This document shows positions 52,315 through 64,000 of a stretch of DNA of 64,000 nucleotides, in pieces. How positions within the stretch are numbered: position 1 is the first letter of the stretch; every line of letters begins with the position of its first letter. Under the pieces are notes generated by a model. It worked only from the letters and a program-made list of their open reading frames with translations, searched no databases and was not told the origin of the DNA. The translations under genes and the position numbers were made by a program. Source of the DNA: Cercospora beticola (taxonomy: Eukaryota > Ascomycota > Dothideomycetes > Mycosphaerellales > Mycosphaerellaceae); contig NC_088938.1 of the NCBI RefSeq assembly GCF_033473495.1, positions 124,001-188,000 on the forward strand, read 5' to 3'.

Positions 52315-54266
52315 ATGGCTACGCAACGGAGCCATGCCGGCATCCACTGGCGAACACCGACTGTCATGCTCCTGTCTCTCCTTGCCGCCATCGCTCTCGC
52401 AGTAGGGCATCACTTCTTTTACGCAGCCCTGAGAGATTCAGAAGTGGACACGAAAAGCATGAGAATCGCAGGACTAGCCACTACATCGCAGCAGATCAAC
52501 ATCTCCGCCGGAACAGCTTTCGCGTTCTTTGTCAAGTCAGTTTTGGTGCTGGCGACTTCCACGGCGTGTTGGGTCACACCATGTGTCGGTGCCTGCGTTC
52601 GAAAGTTCCGCGTTTGATGCGCTCTCGCAATCCCACGTGGAAGACCAGAATTCTAACAGAATTACACTGGAATATACAGGTCCTGATCAAGAAGTCGCGC
52701 GCATTGTACAAGCAGTGGCGTTAACTGGCGACATCCTCTCGATTCCTTCCCCTGGACTCAATAGCTCTTGGAGCACGGACCTGATAGCACCTAGCTTAAG
52801 CTGTGAGGACATGAATTCGACCTATCGCCAGGCCTTGAAAGTCAACATCAGGAACGTCATGAATGTGACTGCGACTGATCGTAGGTTCAAATGCGGAGGA
52901 GGAAAGCAGGACAGCCTGTTTGACTGCTCGGTGGATGATTCTGTACCCTTCATGTTCTCTTATTTGGCATGGCTCGGCGCGGAGTTGCCTTTCTCATGGC
53001 CAAATAGTTCCAGCTCGGCAGCTTCGATGACCTCTCCCTCCCAATCTGTGACAGGGCGTCGCCCGAGGATTGACGACCATACTCTCGGCCTAGCGGTGTT
53101 CCCTCGTGCAATGCATGACTACGGTGGACGCTACTGGCTGGACAACCCGTGGGAAAACGCTACGTTGATAGACGAGGTGTTTCAGGGAGCAACATTACTA
53201 AGTTGCAAGTTTCAACCGTCGAAATATACCTTGCGCTTCGCGTACGAAGGAGTTGCGCAAACCCAGAGAGTACAAGTAATGTCAGTGACGCATTCTCCTG
53301 GAAATGTCGACCCGTGCACGATCGGAGCCTTTACTGCATATTTGAACTCATCAGACGCCGGACTGACGATCGAGCATTGTGATTGCGAAGAGAACAAGAC
53401 CTATGCCGATTGGTCGTCCGCATTCGCCAAACAAACGTTGTCTGAATGGTCGTATACCGCAGCTATTACAGCCTTTGCGTCTCTAATCACTGGTGGTCAG
53501 AACACCGCTGGTGCTATACCAGGATCGGCGATACTCTATGGATCCAATACCGATGAAATGAAGACCCAGATCTTCCCGACAGTACTCTCCGACACCATCG
53601 AGCTTGCGCAAATATCAAGTCATAACACCACACTCAACGCTACCTACGCCAATAGCTCTTCTGACAATGCATACGAACAAGCTTTGAGCCTGAGTCGTCC
53701 ACATGTCTCTTCAGGCCCGAGCATGAGCTTATCGAACGCCCTCGAAGAACTTTTTTTCAACATAAGCATATCCTTCGCATCATGGACACGAGCCATGTAG
53801 TCTCGGGCCAATTCACTAAACGCCACCCAGATACAATATCTCAAACCCTTTCGCCCCACCACCGGTTGACGTGACCTTCAAAACCTACGGAAATATCTAC
53901 GCCTACGATTCCTCCAAACTCTGGCTCACCTACGGTCTCGCAATCGGCGTCACGATCCTCAACGTAATCTTCGGCCTAGTCTCAATATTCCACACCGGAG
54001 CAAGTTTCACCGCAAACTTCTCATCAATAATTCGAATCGCGAAGAACGCCAGCATAGATGTAAATATGACAGAACCGAATCTCCCCGGCAAAGATCCTTG
54101 CCCGAAAGATGTGGCCGAAGCACAACTTGTTGTTGATTCACAGTATGGTGACATGCCAGGGAAACATGGAGTAAGAGATCTTGGGTCGATTTCTACGACT
54201 TATAAACCTGTAGAACAGACTGTGAGGGAAGTTGAATCTGAGCAGGAAAGTTTACGTAGCAGATGA
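52315..54266 (+). CDS. Fungal-specific large membrane glycoprotein, probably degraded
   Basis: The start MATQRSHAG and a TM segment (VMLLSLLAAIALAVGHHFFY) open a protein of a large ascomycete family of unknown function. A Ser/Asn-rich extracellular part with many N-x-S/T sites and Cys follows from about 52590 to 53795. A C-terminal TM (KLWLTYGLAIGVTILNVIFG) and cytosolic tail run to 54266. Two places are odd. Between FFVKSVLVLATSTA and SAFDALSQSHV the frame shifts, and the usual second membrane stretch of the family is absent; an intron 52533-52604 would join them but deletes part of TM2. Near 53793 only a 34-nt intron (GTAGTC...CCCAG) reconnects the C-terminal TM. It may be a pseudogene or a shortened family member. 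Confidence 0.5.
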
Positions 54267-54301
54267 GTTGAGTACAATCTAGTGTTGTCACTGTAGAGAA
54301 T

Positions 54302-55417
54302 CTACTCAATCTTTCTCCTCTTTGACTTCTTCTTTCCTCCATCACCACCCTCTCCATCTGCCTGCGGTCTGAACAGGTCGCGCTCGTTGACACCGAATGG
54401 CACACGATCACGACCTGGATCTTGAAGCCGCTGGGAACGAGCAGAGGTCGTTTCGATACGAGCTTGCATGCTCGCCAAGAGAGCGGTGTCCGCAGCTCCG
54501 CCGGTGAAAAGAGTGCTATCTTGTCTCGTTCTCTGAGACGTGGAGGTTGGTGTGACGGGCGGCGAAGCCGCATTCAAGGCGTTCGTGCGGCGAGCAGTCG
54601 TAGGAGCACGAGGAGAAGCTGGGGCCGTCTCAGGTCGCAGATGTCTTGGACCATAGTGGCCGGCTTCAATGGCGGCGGCAGCGTACGGTGAGAATGACGA
54701 GAGATACGCTGCTCTCTTTGGTGGTCGAGGCTTGCCGTCGGGAAAGGGTTGGCGAGCTTTCGGCCCAGGAAGCGACCGTGCCTCTGGTCGTGGTTGTGAT
54801 GGCCGGCGAGAGGAGTTGCTTGGCATGGTGGCACTGTCTGATAGTGCCGATTCTCGGGAAGAAGTCGTGCCAGAGTTGTCCATGAGAGAGGACTGCCGGT
54901 TGTAGGTGTTCCCGGTCCCAAGGATATCCTCAAAGCTGTCTTCCTCCTCCTCCCCCTTGACTCCGACCTCACCCTGCTGCCCCGTGGGCACAACCTCAGC
55001 AGAAGCACCACGACCTTCGACCGGAGTCACGCCAGCACCCCCAATACCTCCTCCCTCACCGCGCCCATCCTCGCCCTCTCTCAAGCCATCACCACCCTGC
55101 CCAGCCTCTCCAGCTCCCGAAACCCTGCGCTGCAACTCCGCCAACCGCTCCGAGTTCACCCTCATCTCCTCCCCAATCTGCCCGGCCGATAGCTTCCTCG
55201 CCACCAACCTGCTGTCCAAGCCTCTCAACTCCTCCTTCACTTCCTCCATCCTCTTCTCCAGACTCGAGAGCTCCTCTCTCCTCTCAGCTTGTTGGACCAG
55301 GATGCCGTCTATCTCTGCGGCAGTCTCCATGTGCTGCTCGTGCAAAGCAGCGTTCTCGTTGCCAAGGTGGGCGATTTGGAGCCAGGGATTTGCGGTGTTG
55401 GTGGCGTCGGTGTTCAT
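54302..55417 (-). CDS. Coiled-coil protein of unknown function
   Basis: Intronless, 371 aa from the ATG at 55417 (MNTDATNTANPWLQIAHLGN); the frame upstream has no ATG. Residues about 10-105 are a heptad-rich coiled coil (ENAALHEQHMETAAEIDGIL, EELSSLEKRMEEVKEELRGL, RVNSERLAELQRRV). A Gly/Glu-rich linker follows, then a Ser/Pro/Arg-rich disordered region and a basic KKKSKRRKIE end that looks like a nuclear localisation signal. No domain is recognised. Its stop is 35 bp from the 3' end of the membrane-protein gene. Confidence 0.75.
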   Translation of the reverse strand: MNTDATNTANPWLQIAHLGNENAALHEQHMETAAEIDGILVQQAERREELSSLEKRMEEVKEELRGLDSRLVARKLSAGQIGEEMRVNSERLAELQRRVSGAGEAGQGGDGLREGEDGRGEGGGIGGAGVTPVEGRGASAEVVPTGQQGEVGVKGEEEEDSFEDILGTGNTYNRQSSLMDNSGTTSSRESALSDSATMPSNSSRRPSQPRPEARSLPGPKARQPFPDGKPRPPKRAAYLSSFSPYAAAAIEAGHYGPRHLRPETAPASPRAPTTARRTNALNAASPPVTPTSTSQRTRQDSTLFTGGAADTALLASMQARIETTSARSQRLQDPGRDRVPFGVNERDLFRPQADGEGGDGGKKKSKRRKIE

Positions 55418-56335
55418 GATGGCGGAGAAGGAGGACTCGAAGTGGTGAAGAACTGGTTTACTTGTATTGTCAAAGGAGAGTGACTCGAACGAGTCAATGG
55501 TTAGGAGCGGTAGAGGCGGCGAGTTGTATTGGCGTTGTGTGTATTGTTGTTGATCGAAGGCGTGTATACGGCTCAAGTGGAGAGTAAGGCCAACGCAGAA
55601 TGTTGCTGCTTGTATTGTTGTTTGATGTCAGAAGGAAAGTCGCAAATGCTCGTCGACGAAGCAACTTTTATTTCTCGCGAAGCAAACAATTCAAAGAGCC
55701 TTAGCAAACTTCCGCCTGCTTCTCATTCACTCCAGTGACGTCTGTGCTTGACATGTGAAAAGACCTTGTGCCGACGTTTGCCCTAACAAGCCGAGCAGAC
55801 CCGCTGAACCTGGGACAATCCATCAGCAAGACTCGAGTATGCCTGAGGAGATCAGATAAATATGTCTTTTTTCACATTGTCATTATGCTAGTCCTTACTG
55901 CTCTGATCCAGCCTCCTCTGTCCTTTTGTTACCATCCGCCCCATACCGTATTGTCGCCGACAATAACCTTCTCCTCCTGCTCTAATAGAAAAGGAGTGAC
56001 AACCTCCCAAAAACACGAATCATTATCGTTGAGTGCCAATCAATCTGTTTTCTTCAAAGCACGCTCATATTGCAAAATGCAATCATACAACCCCGTGTAA
56101 GCTAATAATGAAATAACACAATGTAAAAAAGTCTCCGAAAAAAGGAAGGGGGTTTCGTTCCTGCTTGCTTGCTTGCTCAATGCAAAATGTATCTCTCTCT
56201 TTGCGCCTTTGTCATCCGTATGCAGGATCGTTTCGTCATTAGCTCCTTCATGACCCGCACTCGCTGTTGCTCTATAGGAGATGTGCCTCCATTCATGTAC
56301 TTTAGTCGTCGATCGAAAATGCTTGAGGAGCCCTG
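55418..56335. other. Gap between coiled-coil gene and MADS-box gene
   Basis: 918 bp with the promoter of the coiled-coil gene and a probable long 3' UTR of the MADS-box gene. A GCTTGCTTGCTTGCTT run lies near 56163. Confidence 0.4.
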
Positions 56336-58274
56336 CTAAGTTTTTACTCGCTTCGGATCGTTTCCGTCTTCGCCTTGGTCCTCGCTGCCTCGTTTGCGCT
56401 CATCCTCGGTCCGCCAGCTGGGGCCGTTCCCTGCTACGGGAGTTTGGAAAGTGAACGGCGAAGGCAACATGTTATTATTCCAATCCGAAGGATAGAAAGC
56501 AGATGGCGAGGGTAGTAGTTCGTTGTTCATGAATCTGCTCGGCAGTGCTGACAACGGTGTCTCGATGTGGTTCGCTTCGCGATTCGCAGCATGTGGATTA
56601 GTACTCATCGGTGGCGCAGGTCTGGCAAACGGATTAGGTGGTCCTTGTGCGCCAGCCGATAGTAGTGCGCCTGCACTGGGTGATGGCGGGGGTAAAACAA
56701 CTCCGTGAGCTGGCACTTGCGGTTGTCCCGCTGTCGTATTGGCAGTCTGCGCTTCGCTACTGGTGTTGAGATCCTGCGCAGATTCTGCTGTTCCACCTTC
56801 ATCTCCAGACTGCTCGCTGGGGATCTGCACTTTCAACCGCGGTCTCTTAGCCTCGGTCTGTACAGATCCGCTGCGACCAGGTCCCACTATGGTAGGTGTG
56901 CTAGCAGTCCGATGAGGTGGTTGAGGTGATTGCGTTGCGGATTGTGTGGTCGGAGGCGGAACGGATGGCGGCGGCCTCGGTGAAAGTCCATTGGCCTTGG
57001 CGTGATTCTCTCGTTGCATCTGAGCGACATCTATCGACTGTGACCGAGGGCCACCGCCTTCCAGTTTGACTGCCGGATCTGACCGAGGTTCTGCGTTGCT
57101 AGGCCCACCCCAGTGCTGTGCTAGCATTGATCTGCTGTCGTCTATTGGTGTGAATATGCTATTGACTTTGGCGTGTGCTGGTAAAGGCTTGGGCTGCGGT
57201 AAGGGTGGGCTTTGGAATTCATTCTGAGGCGGCTGCGGTGAAGGCGTGGGCCGTTGCTGTTGCTGGAGTCTGGGCGAGGGTTGAGCTTGTTGACCGGGAG
57301 GTGCAAGATGATCGCCGGAGGGATGTCTTTGCATGTTTGGCTGAGGTGGCGGCGGTTGCTGAGGATAATTGGGAGGCATGGATCGTCGCTGATCCTCCAT
57401 GAACGCTTGCTGCTGCATTGGGGGATGCTGTGGCTGTTGCGGTGGATATGGAGCCGGGAATGCTCCGGGCGGAGGCACTGATCCTGGCGGCGGTCGACCT
57501 TGCATTTGTGCTGCTTGGGGGTTGTAGAAGGGCGGATTGGGCTGGTAGGCATAGCTGGGCGGGGCGCCTTGCGGGTGCTGGGGAACCAAGTTCGAGCTTG
57601 TCCTGCGAATGTGCTGCGGACCTCCAGGGTGCTGTGCATTGCGTGAGTTCGGCCGCGAAACCGTCATGCCTGGTGGAAGCGGCGAAGGTCCTCGCGTGAA
57701 TTGTGGCATGGCTCCATTGTGCATTGGCGGAGACGCGTGCGGTGTCCCGTGTCTGACATGCTGAAAGCCTGGATGGTTCGCCATGTGGGCATGCATCATT
57801 GACGGGTCTGGTTGTGGTGTCCCTCTGTGTTCATCGCCACCCATGTCGTCCCCGCCCTCTCCATCTTCGTCGTCATCGTCGCCGCCCGCCTTGTCCGCGA
57901 AGTCCTGTGGCCCTTTGTGTTCGTGCGCGCCGCCATACTGCTCCCCATTAGTCCATCACTCTTTCCCATAGTATCACGCAGCGGAGATACGTACGTATTG
58001 AAATCTGCCGATGATCTCATTGATATCCGACGAGCTGTACTCGTACAATTTCTTGTTATGTCCGAAGATGACCACGGCAACGTCGACGGAACATAGCACG
58101 GAAAGCTCGTGGGCCTTCTTGAAGAGGCCGCCTTTGCGCTTGAGGAAGGTAACGCTTCGGTTTCGATCGTCGCGGACTGTGTGTTGATGGAACAGTGGTC
58201 AGTGAGGTTTCCTCGATGGCAAGTGTCTGAGAACGCGACGTACTGGGCTTGATCTCAATCTTTCTTCTACCCAT
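56336..58274 (-). CDS. rlm1: Rlm1/MEF2-type MADS-box transcription factor
   Basis: Model: exons 58274-58244, 58176-57995 and 57937-56336, giving 604 aa. The first two exons encode the SRF/MEF2 MADS box and MEF2 extension: [51 protein letters not shown], then [20 protein letters not shown]. An acidic stretch follows, then a very long Pro/Gln-rich low-complexity region ([12 protein letters not shown] and similar). Near the C-terminus come [20 protein letters not shown] and [11 protein letters not shown]. Rlm1 is the target of the cell-wall-integrity MAP kinase in yeasts and moulds, binds CTA(A/T)4TAG and controls wall genes. Phosphorylatable Ser/Thr-Pro sites are abundant. Homology is firm; orthology to Rlm1 rather than another MEF2-like factor is likely. 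Confidence 0.92.
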
Positions 58275-59699
58275 GGCTACCGGTGCACACGCAGCGGCTC
58301 GCTACCGAGCGCGAAGGTCCAAGCTGGTGATGAAGCTCTGGACACTCGATGCATCCACAGACTCGGCGCTTATCGATGGGCGATGGAACAGAGTCTGTCG
58401 GTCGTCGTCGCGGTTTGCACACGACGGGTGCTCTGGCGCGCGACGTGCTGCTGGCGGGGCTCGCAGCAATGGCCGGCGTGGGTGGTGATATTCAGCGCGA
58501 TCGTCGGGGTGTCGCGCACGCTGGCACGCGTGTCTGCCGCTTTTCTGAGGTTGTCTCTCGATGGATGCTATTGTTAGAACGAGCTACACAACTGGCTCCG
58601 AGCGGAGGGCAGCCTTTTTGGCTTTGGCCTGGCACGGACCACTCCAAGACTCGGCGATGAAACCAGGGAGGAGCGGCACTAAGCTGCTTCGAGCGGCCTG
58701 AATCGGCGCGCCGTTCGACACGTGAACTTCACTTCCTTCTGCCGTCCTTCTCCCACACCCTCCATATACTACTGCCGTGGCTCGTCGTGCACCGCCGCTC
58801 CCGCTGACCTACCTGTTACCCCGCCAAGCCATCGCGTGGACTGCTGCTGTGCTGCAACAACAACCCGCAGCTGGCACGCCTGACAGATCGGGCTACACCG
58901 CAACACAACGTTCGCCAAAGATGCAAGCATTCCCAGCTGACTGTCCGGGTGAACTACACATGGTTGTCGTCGCGACTCCGGTGAGATGATATGCAGCAAT
59001 TGGACAGGACGATTCCCTGGCGACCACTTCCGCGTTGGTCGTCTTCGACACTTTGGCAGGACAGAGCACCCATGTCGAGAGCGGCATGACGTCTGTCCTC
59101 TTAATCACAGCTGGCAGCTGTGAAGATTTTCGACATGGTTGGCGTGACAAATCTCGACCATTGGCGAAACTCAAGTGCTCATTTCGATGTGTGAGACTGT
59201 TTTGACTTGTCAATTGTCATTACCTCCTCTCAGCGCAATTTTTGCAGCACTTCGACCCCATTCTTGGTCGTACTCGGAGCCATCCGATCTCGATGGCGTG
59301 ACCTTGTTGGCTCGTGCAGAGTAGGAATCTGGAAGCCTTGGCAGTTGGTCTATGGAAGCTGACGTCTGGAATCTGACGTCTGTTTGGGGTGAGGAAGCCG
59401 GATTGGTATCCCAGCAACCAAAGCTTCTGTTGCCGACTGGCAATGTCAGATCGAATCTGAAACTGCTCCCTGTGTTTGCGGCCGACCCTGTTGCTCACCC
59501 CACGCGACTTCACGCTATTTACACCTACAAGTGCAGTGTCTGCTGCACGGGTAGACTTTAGCCTCCACTGTTTGACAGAGTTCGCATACGTATATATTCC
59601 GAGTGGCAGGCAGAACGGCGAATGTGTATTGTGTTCGCCGGTACGTGCGGTAATCCCATCTCCGTAGCCCTTCAATGGAGCTACGCTGAGACATTCTCC
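58275..59699. other. 1.4-kb gap upstream of the MADS-box gene
   Basis: Probably the promoter and long 5' leader of the MADS-box gene plus the 3' flank of the lectin-like gene. No gene seen. Confidence 0.4.
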
Positions 59700-61437
59700 T
59701 CAACCTGAACTTCTTACACTTCCAATTGCTTGCACCTCCCCGGTACGACGAATCTTGAGGTACTTCAACGCCGCTTGAGCTCCACTATCCTGGTAGAACA
59801 GTGTTGCTCCTCCATCGCCATCCTCACCATCGCTGTCGTCGTCGTACCAAGCGTGCAACTTGGTGCTGTCTGCAGGCGTTGCTTCGGATAGTACGTGAAA
59901 GCTTGTGAACCCGCGATCAGAAGCTGAGATGGCGCATACGAGGGTACCGGTGATGCTCTGATAGAAGACGTAATCTGTTCGGGTAGAAGCTTGGTCGTTG
60001 CAGGCAGTGATCGATGAACTGTTCGCAACGAGAGGATCGGTCGAGGAAGATGAGCCAGCTAGTTTTCTGTTAGATCATGATTCATCCCTGGCTTTTGTTT
60101 GTGTGTGCAGAAGCATGATCGTGAGCGCTCTTTCTCGCCTCTGATCCTTGAACTGAGAGGTCAACTTACTCTGCCACCATCCCTCGACCTCTGTGCCCCA
60201 GCCCAGAGCCCATTGAGCTAGGTAGCCGGTCGTACTATTCCGGACGTACAGCCGTGCCAAATCGTTCAAGCTGGTGGCTCCCACGCCGCTGTTCGGATCA
60301 CTCTGGTTCAGGAAGCTGAATTTGGCAAACCCATTCCATGACGCCACCGCATAATCATTATCGCTGCCCATACCCAGTTCTCGAACTCCTTGGGCGGGTG
60401 TTGCAGAGCCTGTCGTAGTGACATGTCAGTGAGAACTGAGAGTATGACTGGGTAAGGTGCATCTCTACCGTAGTATACTCGAATCGTGACTGGATCTTCG
60501 CCGAAGCCAGGATATAGGTTCACCTGGAGCGCAGATGTACCTGGTTGTGTGCCATCGTTTGAGAGAACACTGATCGGCTCGGACCATTGCTCGGGAGAAG
60601 TGGACGTGCGGTTAGTCATCATGATCTCGCCATCGTTATCTGTGTAGAAGACCAGAGCCTATGCAAAGTATGAGCGGATGATCGCTCTGATCGCCAGTAC
60701 AACCAAAAACTTGCCACACTTACGTAAGATGTGCCGTATAGCGTTATGCTCGAAGCCGCTATGGCTGTTCCAGGTGCCGCGCCTTGTGTCGCAATTGCGC
60801 TTTGCACATGCCAGTCCGTGTCATTGGCCATCCGGCTCTCAATGATCGAGCCATTCTCGGCTTGGTAATAGGCGAAGACAGCACTCGAAGCCGTTACGGT
60901 GGCGAGGCCACCTCCGTCGCGAATGACCAGCGGCGACACAGAGCTGTTCCCTTGCCTGTAACACTGTCAGTCACCATTGCAAAGGTATCAAGCGGTCAAC
61001 CTTTACGTCTTGTCTCCGCTGCCTCCGCTCGACTTCGCTCCTAGCACGGCTCCAACAACGATGGCTACGATCACTAACACAGTCAAGATGACCGCAATCG
61101 CGATGACGGTCCGCCTCCGGAGCCCACAGTAGGTCTTGGACTTCCGCGTCCCCGGCTCTTGAGACCAAGCGGGGATATGGCCATCGTCTGTTTCCTGTCC
61201 TGGTTTACTGTCGATGTATGTAGATCCGTAGTATGGCTCTGGGCTGTGGTGAGAGTGTCGAGAAGGTGTACGGGAGAGGTAAGTCGGAAGTACTTCGGGT
61301 GCGGCTGCTTCTCTATCAAAAGTCGGCTCAAGGCCTGCCTGTTCGACACGATTCGTGTCCGAGGCGTTGCTGACCTCCATACCCTCCAAGGCCGTGTACC
61401 TGATGGAATTGTGCGATGGTCCTCCCAGGAGAGCCAT
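59700..61437 (-). CDS. Membrane-anchored fucose-specific-lectin-like protein
   Basis: Model: exons 61437-61007, 60955-60724, 60658-60469, 60409-60170 and 60058-59700, giving 483 aa; all junctions are in phase. A cytosolic N-terminus of about 110 residues (PEVLPTYLSRTPS) is followed by one TM (VIAIAVILTVLVIVAIVVGA), making a type II membrane protein. The extracellular part of about 340 residues has repeating blades: VFAYYQAENGSIIESR, LVFYTDNDGEIMMTNRTS, LARLYVRNSTTGYLAQW and VFYQSITGTLVCA. This is the pattern of the Aleuria-type fucose lectin six-bladed propeller. Several N-glycosylation sites are present. Soluble family members bind L-fucose on hyphae or host glycans; sugar binding by this anchored form is not shown by sequence. 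Confidence 0.85.
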
Positions 61438-62474
61438 CAGATGGGAAAGCGTGTAACATGTGAACGTTTTGAAAGAGATCGCAGACCTACCGGCTGGGAA
61501 AGCAGTGATGGTGTCAACCCGTCATCTGCTCCTTCTCCAGAGGATGGGCAACAGTGACGAGAATGCGACCTGGAGCTGCGCCCCAATCAATGCATCGGCG
61601 GCTGTGCACGACGAATAGCATCTGGCCGCGAAACCAACTGCAGACTGTTATGCAGCCACGCGCACAAACTGGGCAATCTGGCGTGTCTGGCTCTTAGCGA
61701 GTGTATGAGTATTGGTCCTTCGGCGGAAAACCCCCGGAGCTGTGCATGTGATGCATTTTGAAGGAAGACAACTGAGTCGCCACGGCATCTCCACGCGGGC
61801 TGCACTTGTCAATGTGGTCAACAGAGTTCGCCTGCTACGCGACAAATGCGTTTCTCTGGCAGGCGCTCTATTCGGGTGCAGAGGTCTTCCGAGCTTGAGT
61901 TCTTCGTTCTGTTTCCGAGGTTGCATAAGCGCGCATGTCAGCCACCGCCAGGTTGATCCTTCCCGCAGGACCAGGGCGGCTATGGTCGAGCGTTCTCCAA
62001 CACGTTCGAGAACACAGCTGCAATGCAACTAGAACACTGAACAGGCACTGAGCCAGCGATACCGCGGAGATCTAATTCTTCCGCAGCCCTTGACCTGGGA
62101 GCAGCGTCTGCATCAGGCGGTAGGTGAGATTCCGTCCTAGATGCGGCCAGAATCCCGTTGTGTTGGTCCAGTCGTGGCGAAGATCGCGACAAGAGCAGGT
62201 ACAGGGTCATGAACAGAGTGCGTGAGAATGCTTAAAAGATACCGCACATCCGGTATGCGGCCGTAGAGTAGCTTGGCGATGCATGGGAAGAACATGAAGA
62301 CGTGATGTCAGATTTGAGAGTTGTGTTGGAAGTCGCGCTTTGACTTTCCGGGGCTTCGACCACGTCTTGGCGCGTCGCCGTTCACAGCTTCTTGAGCATG
62401 CTGTACTCTATAATCAACACGACATGCGATAACATATCCCGGAGAACAAGAACCGAACCCGATGAAAGGTTATC
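61438..62474. promoter_or_regulatory. Divergent intergenic region, lectin-like / ARV1
   Basis: 1 kb between divergent starts. Contains both promoters; no gene or repeat recognised. Confidence 0.4.
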
Positions 62475-63575
62475 ATGCCCATATGCATCGAATGCCGTTA
62501 TCCGGTCACCACATTATACACAACCTACAGCAAAGCCGATGACAAAGCGCTGGGCAAGGGTGTACGCTTGACACAGTGTCCGCGATGTAAGCGCTTCGCG
62601 GATAAATATGTTGAGCATGATTTCGTCGTGCTTTTCATCGACTTGGTCTTGATCAAGCCGCAGGTGTGTACCACGACTGCAAATTCAGCGGATATGGCAA
62701 GTTGTTCGAATACTGAGATTTGACCTAGGTCTACAGACATCTGCTATTCAATCGACTTGGCAGAGAAGATGGGCGATTCGATGTGAGCAGCAGACGTGGG
62801 ATATGCATATTCTGAAAAAGAGCAGCTGACATTATGAAAGCCCTCGATCATCCGCTTGGGAATCCTACTACTGCTATTCGACGTCTACCTGACTTGGGCA
62901 CGGATCGAGAAGGCCACATCAGACTCGCCTTCTCTACCACTGTCGCCGCCACCACCACTTCCCCCATTCCCGTCAGGCACAGCAAATGATTCGTCCTTGA
63001 CAGGGAACAGCACTTCCGATGGACTTGATGCCAGCAGCCCTCTAGCTGCTCAGCCGATCCTGGTGCAGTACATCTTCTTCCTGGTGCTGTGCACGCTGGA
63101 GTCCGCGTCATTCCACTTACCAATACGAGCTTTGCTGTCAACACGTCTGCCACGGCCGCTGTCTTCACTGGTTCCGCACTATCCACATCCGGCTCTAATC
63201 AGCACTGCGTTACTGGTATCTAGTTTCACGAAACTGTTTCCGCTCATGCTTCTGGTGTGGAACTATGATCTACCAAGCAGCGCAAGTGCTGTCTCGTGGG
63301 CCGTCATCATCAACAACGTGGCAGCTCTGGAAATTTTGCTTGATTGTGGGTATGTGAGAGCTGCGGGTCTAGCTGCTGTTGGAGCTGTATGCCGAGCAAG
63401 TATAGGATGGGTATGTCTCTTCCTCTACCATCCTCTCTTTCTTCGCTGACCCATCTCACAGTGCATCTTGCGCGCAGTCGGCGTAGGTGGAGGCGTTGCT
63501 GCTGCAGGAGTAGTCGAGACTGGCGACCTTATAGAGGTATGGCGCACGCTCATGGAGACAGTTGGGCTGGGATAG
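62475..63575 (+). CDS. arv1: ARV1 sterol/GPI homeostasis protein
   Basis: Model: exons 62475-62663, 62729-62782, 62841-63410 and 63462-63575, giving 308 aa, with every junction in phase. The N-terminal ARV1 homology domain is complete: MPICIECRYPV, a zinc-type CIEC, then LTQCPRCKRFADKYVEHDFV and VLFIDLVLIKPQVYRHLLFN. Several TM segments follow, including LGILLLLFDVYLTWARIEK, PILVQYIFFLVLCTLESASF and LFPLMLLVWNY. ARV1 is an endoplasmic reticulum protein needed for sterol trafficking and delivery of GPI precursors. A Ser/Pro-rich loop of about 45 residues (SLPLSPPPPLPPFPSG) separates the first TM segments. Confidence 0.92.
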
Positions 63576-64000
63576 TGCAGCGATATTCATACACTTGGTA
63601 TCACAGTACACATTTCTATTCTCCCAGTTTGCCGTCCCGCGCAGCGCGCATGCTCCTTCTGTCATGATGATGCCTGCCTTTCCCTTCTCACGAAGTACAA
63701 GTACGTGCTCTTTGCCCAAACGCCCCGAAACGCCTCGCCATGCCGAATCATGTCTGCTTTCCCAGCTCAAAACCTCTGGTTTGGCTCAACTTCTAATCGG
63801 AGATCGCTTCGCTCGGGTACGATGAGAGGATGCCATTGCGCGAGGAAAGTGATTGCTGTTGTCGCTGTCAGCGCATGATGCCAGGACCGTGGTCTGTGAT
63901 TGCCGTGCATACCCCACATGAGCCAACAACTCGCTGTTGACAGAATTATTGTTGACCGCCAGACACTGTATCCAGGATGTTAGCTACTGTGCGCAGCGAT
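63576..64000. other. Right-end flank
   Basis: 425 bp after the ARV1 stop. No gene start identified before the window ends. Confidence 0.4.

Noticed and set aside
55796..55810. GACCCGCTGAAC, like the start of fungal LSU rRNA
   Set aside because: Only about 11 bases match and the sequence diverges at once on both sides; no rDNA fragment.

Overview
The window is nuclear DNA of a filamentous ascomycete. Genes are compact, introns are mostly 50-80 nt with GT-AG ends, and there are Zn2Cys6 regulators, a HET-domain NLR, a class II hydrophobin and a fucose-lectin-like protein. The gene set and style suit a Dothideomycete, perhaps a plant-associated member of the Mycosphaerellales. That placement is inference. 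All exon coordinates were worked out by hand from reading frame, splice signals and family conservation.

Left arm (1-8.5 kb): a putative aromatic-catabolism cluster. It holds a Zn2Cys6 regulator (cut by the window edge), an FAD-dependent aromatic hydroxylase, a carboxymuconolactone-decarboxylase/AhpD-fold protein, an extradiol-type ring-cleavage dioxygenase with its H-H-E metal triad intact, and a fumarylacetoacetate-hydrolase-family enzyme. Together they read as ring hydroxylation, meta cleavage and C-C hydrolysis. A 440-bp array of 8-bp tandem repeats sits inside the cluster. From 8.8 to 14.1 kb lies a large secreted mosaic protein gene with two in-frame stop codons in an otherwise intact six-exon model. 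A gap of about 2 kb follows and carries a decayed copy of the 3' end of the hydrolase gene.

Middle (16-43.5 kb): mostly conserved housekeeping and regulatory genes. In order these are PWP1 (ribosome biogenesis), a Ctr copper transporter, ORC3, a GPATCH11-like protein, a Pst2/WrbA-type quinone reductase and a TamA/Dal81-like regulator. Then come a HET-NB-ARC-TPR NLR, a peroxisomal acyl-CoA/coumarate-CoA ligase-like enzyme, a CTF1/Far-type lipid regulator, a TENA/THI-4 protein and a tandem pair of BTB proteins with a C-terminal CxxC...CxxxxC motif. The quinone reductase is notable: its UGA stop lies in the readthrough context UGA-CUA-G and is followed by 73 open codons ending in a CaaX-like motif.

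Right arm (45-64 kb): a surface and secretion-oriented stretch. It has a class II hydrophobin, a C2H2 zinc-finger protein, a previously unlisted six-cysteine small secreted protein, a Tri12-like MFS transporter and a fungal-specific membrane protein that looks degraded. Beyond these lie a coiled-coil protein, an Rlm1/MEF2-type MADS-box factor, a membrane-anchored fucose-lectin-like protein and ARV1. I found no convincing tRNA, rRNA, transposon or CRISPR.
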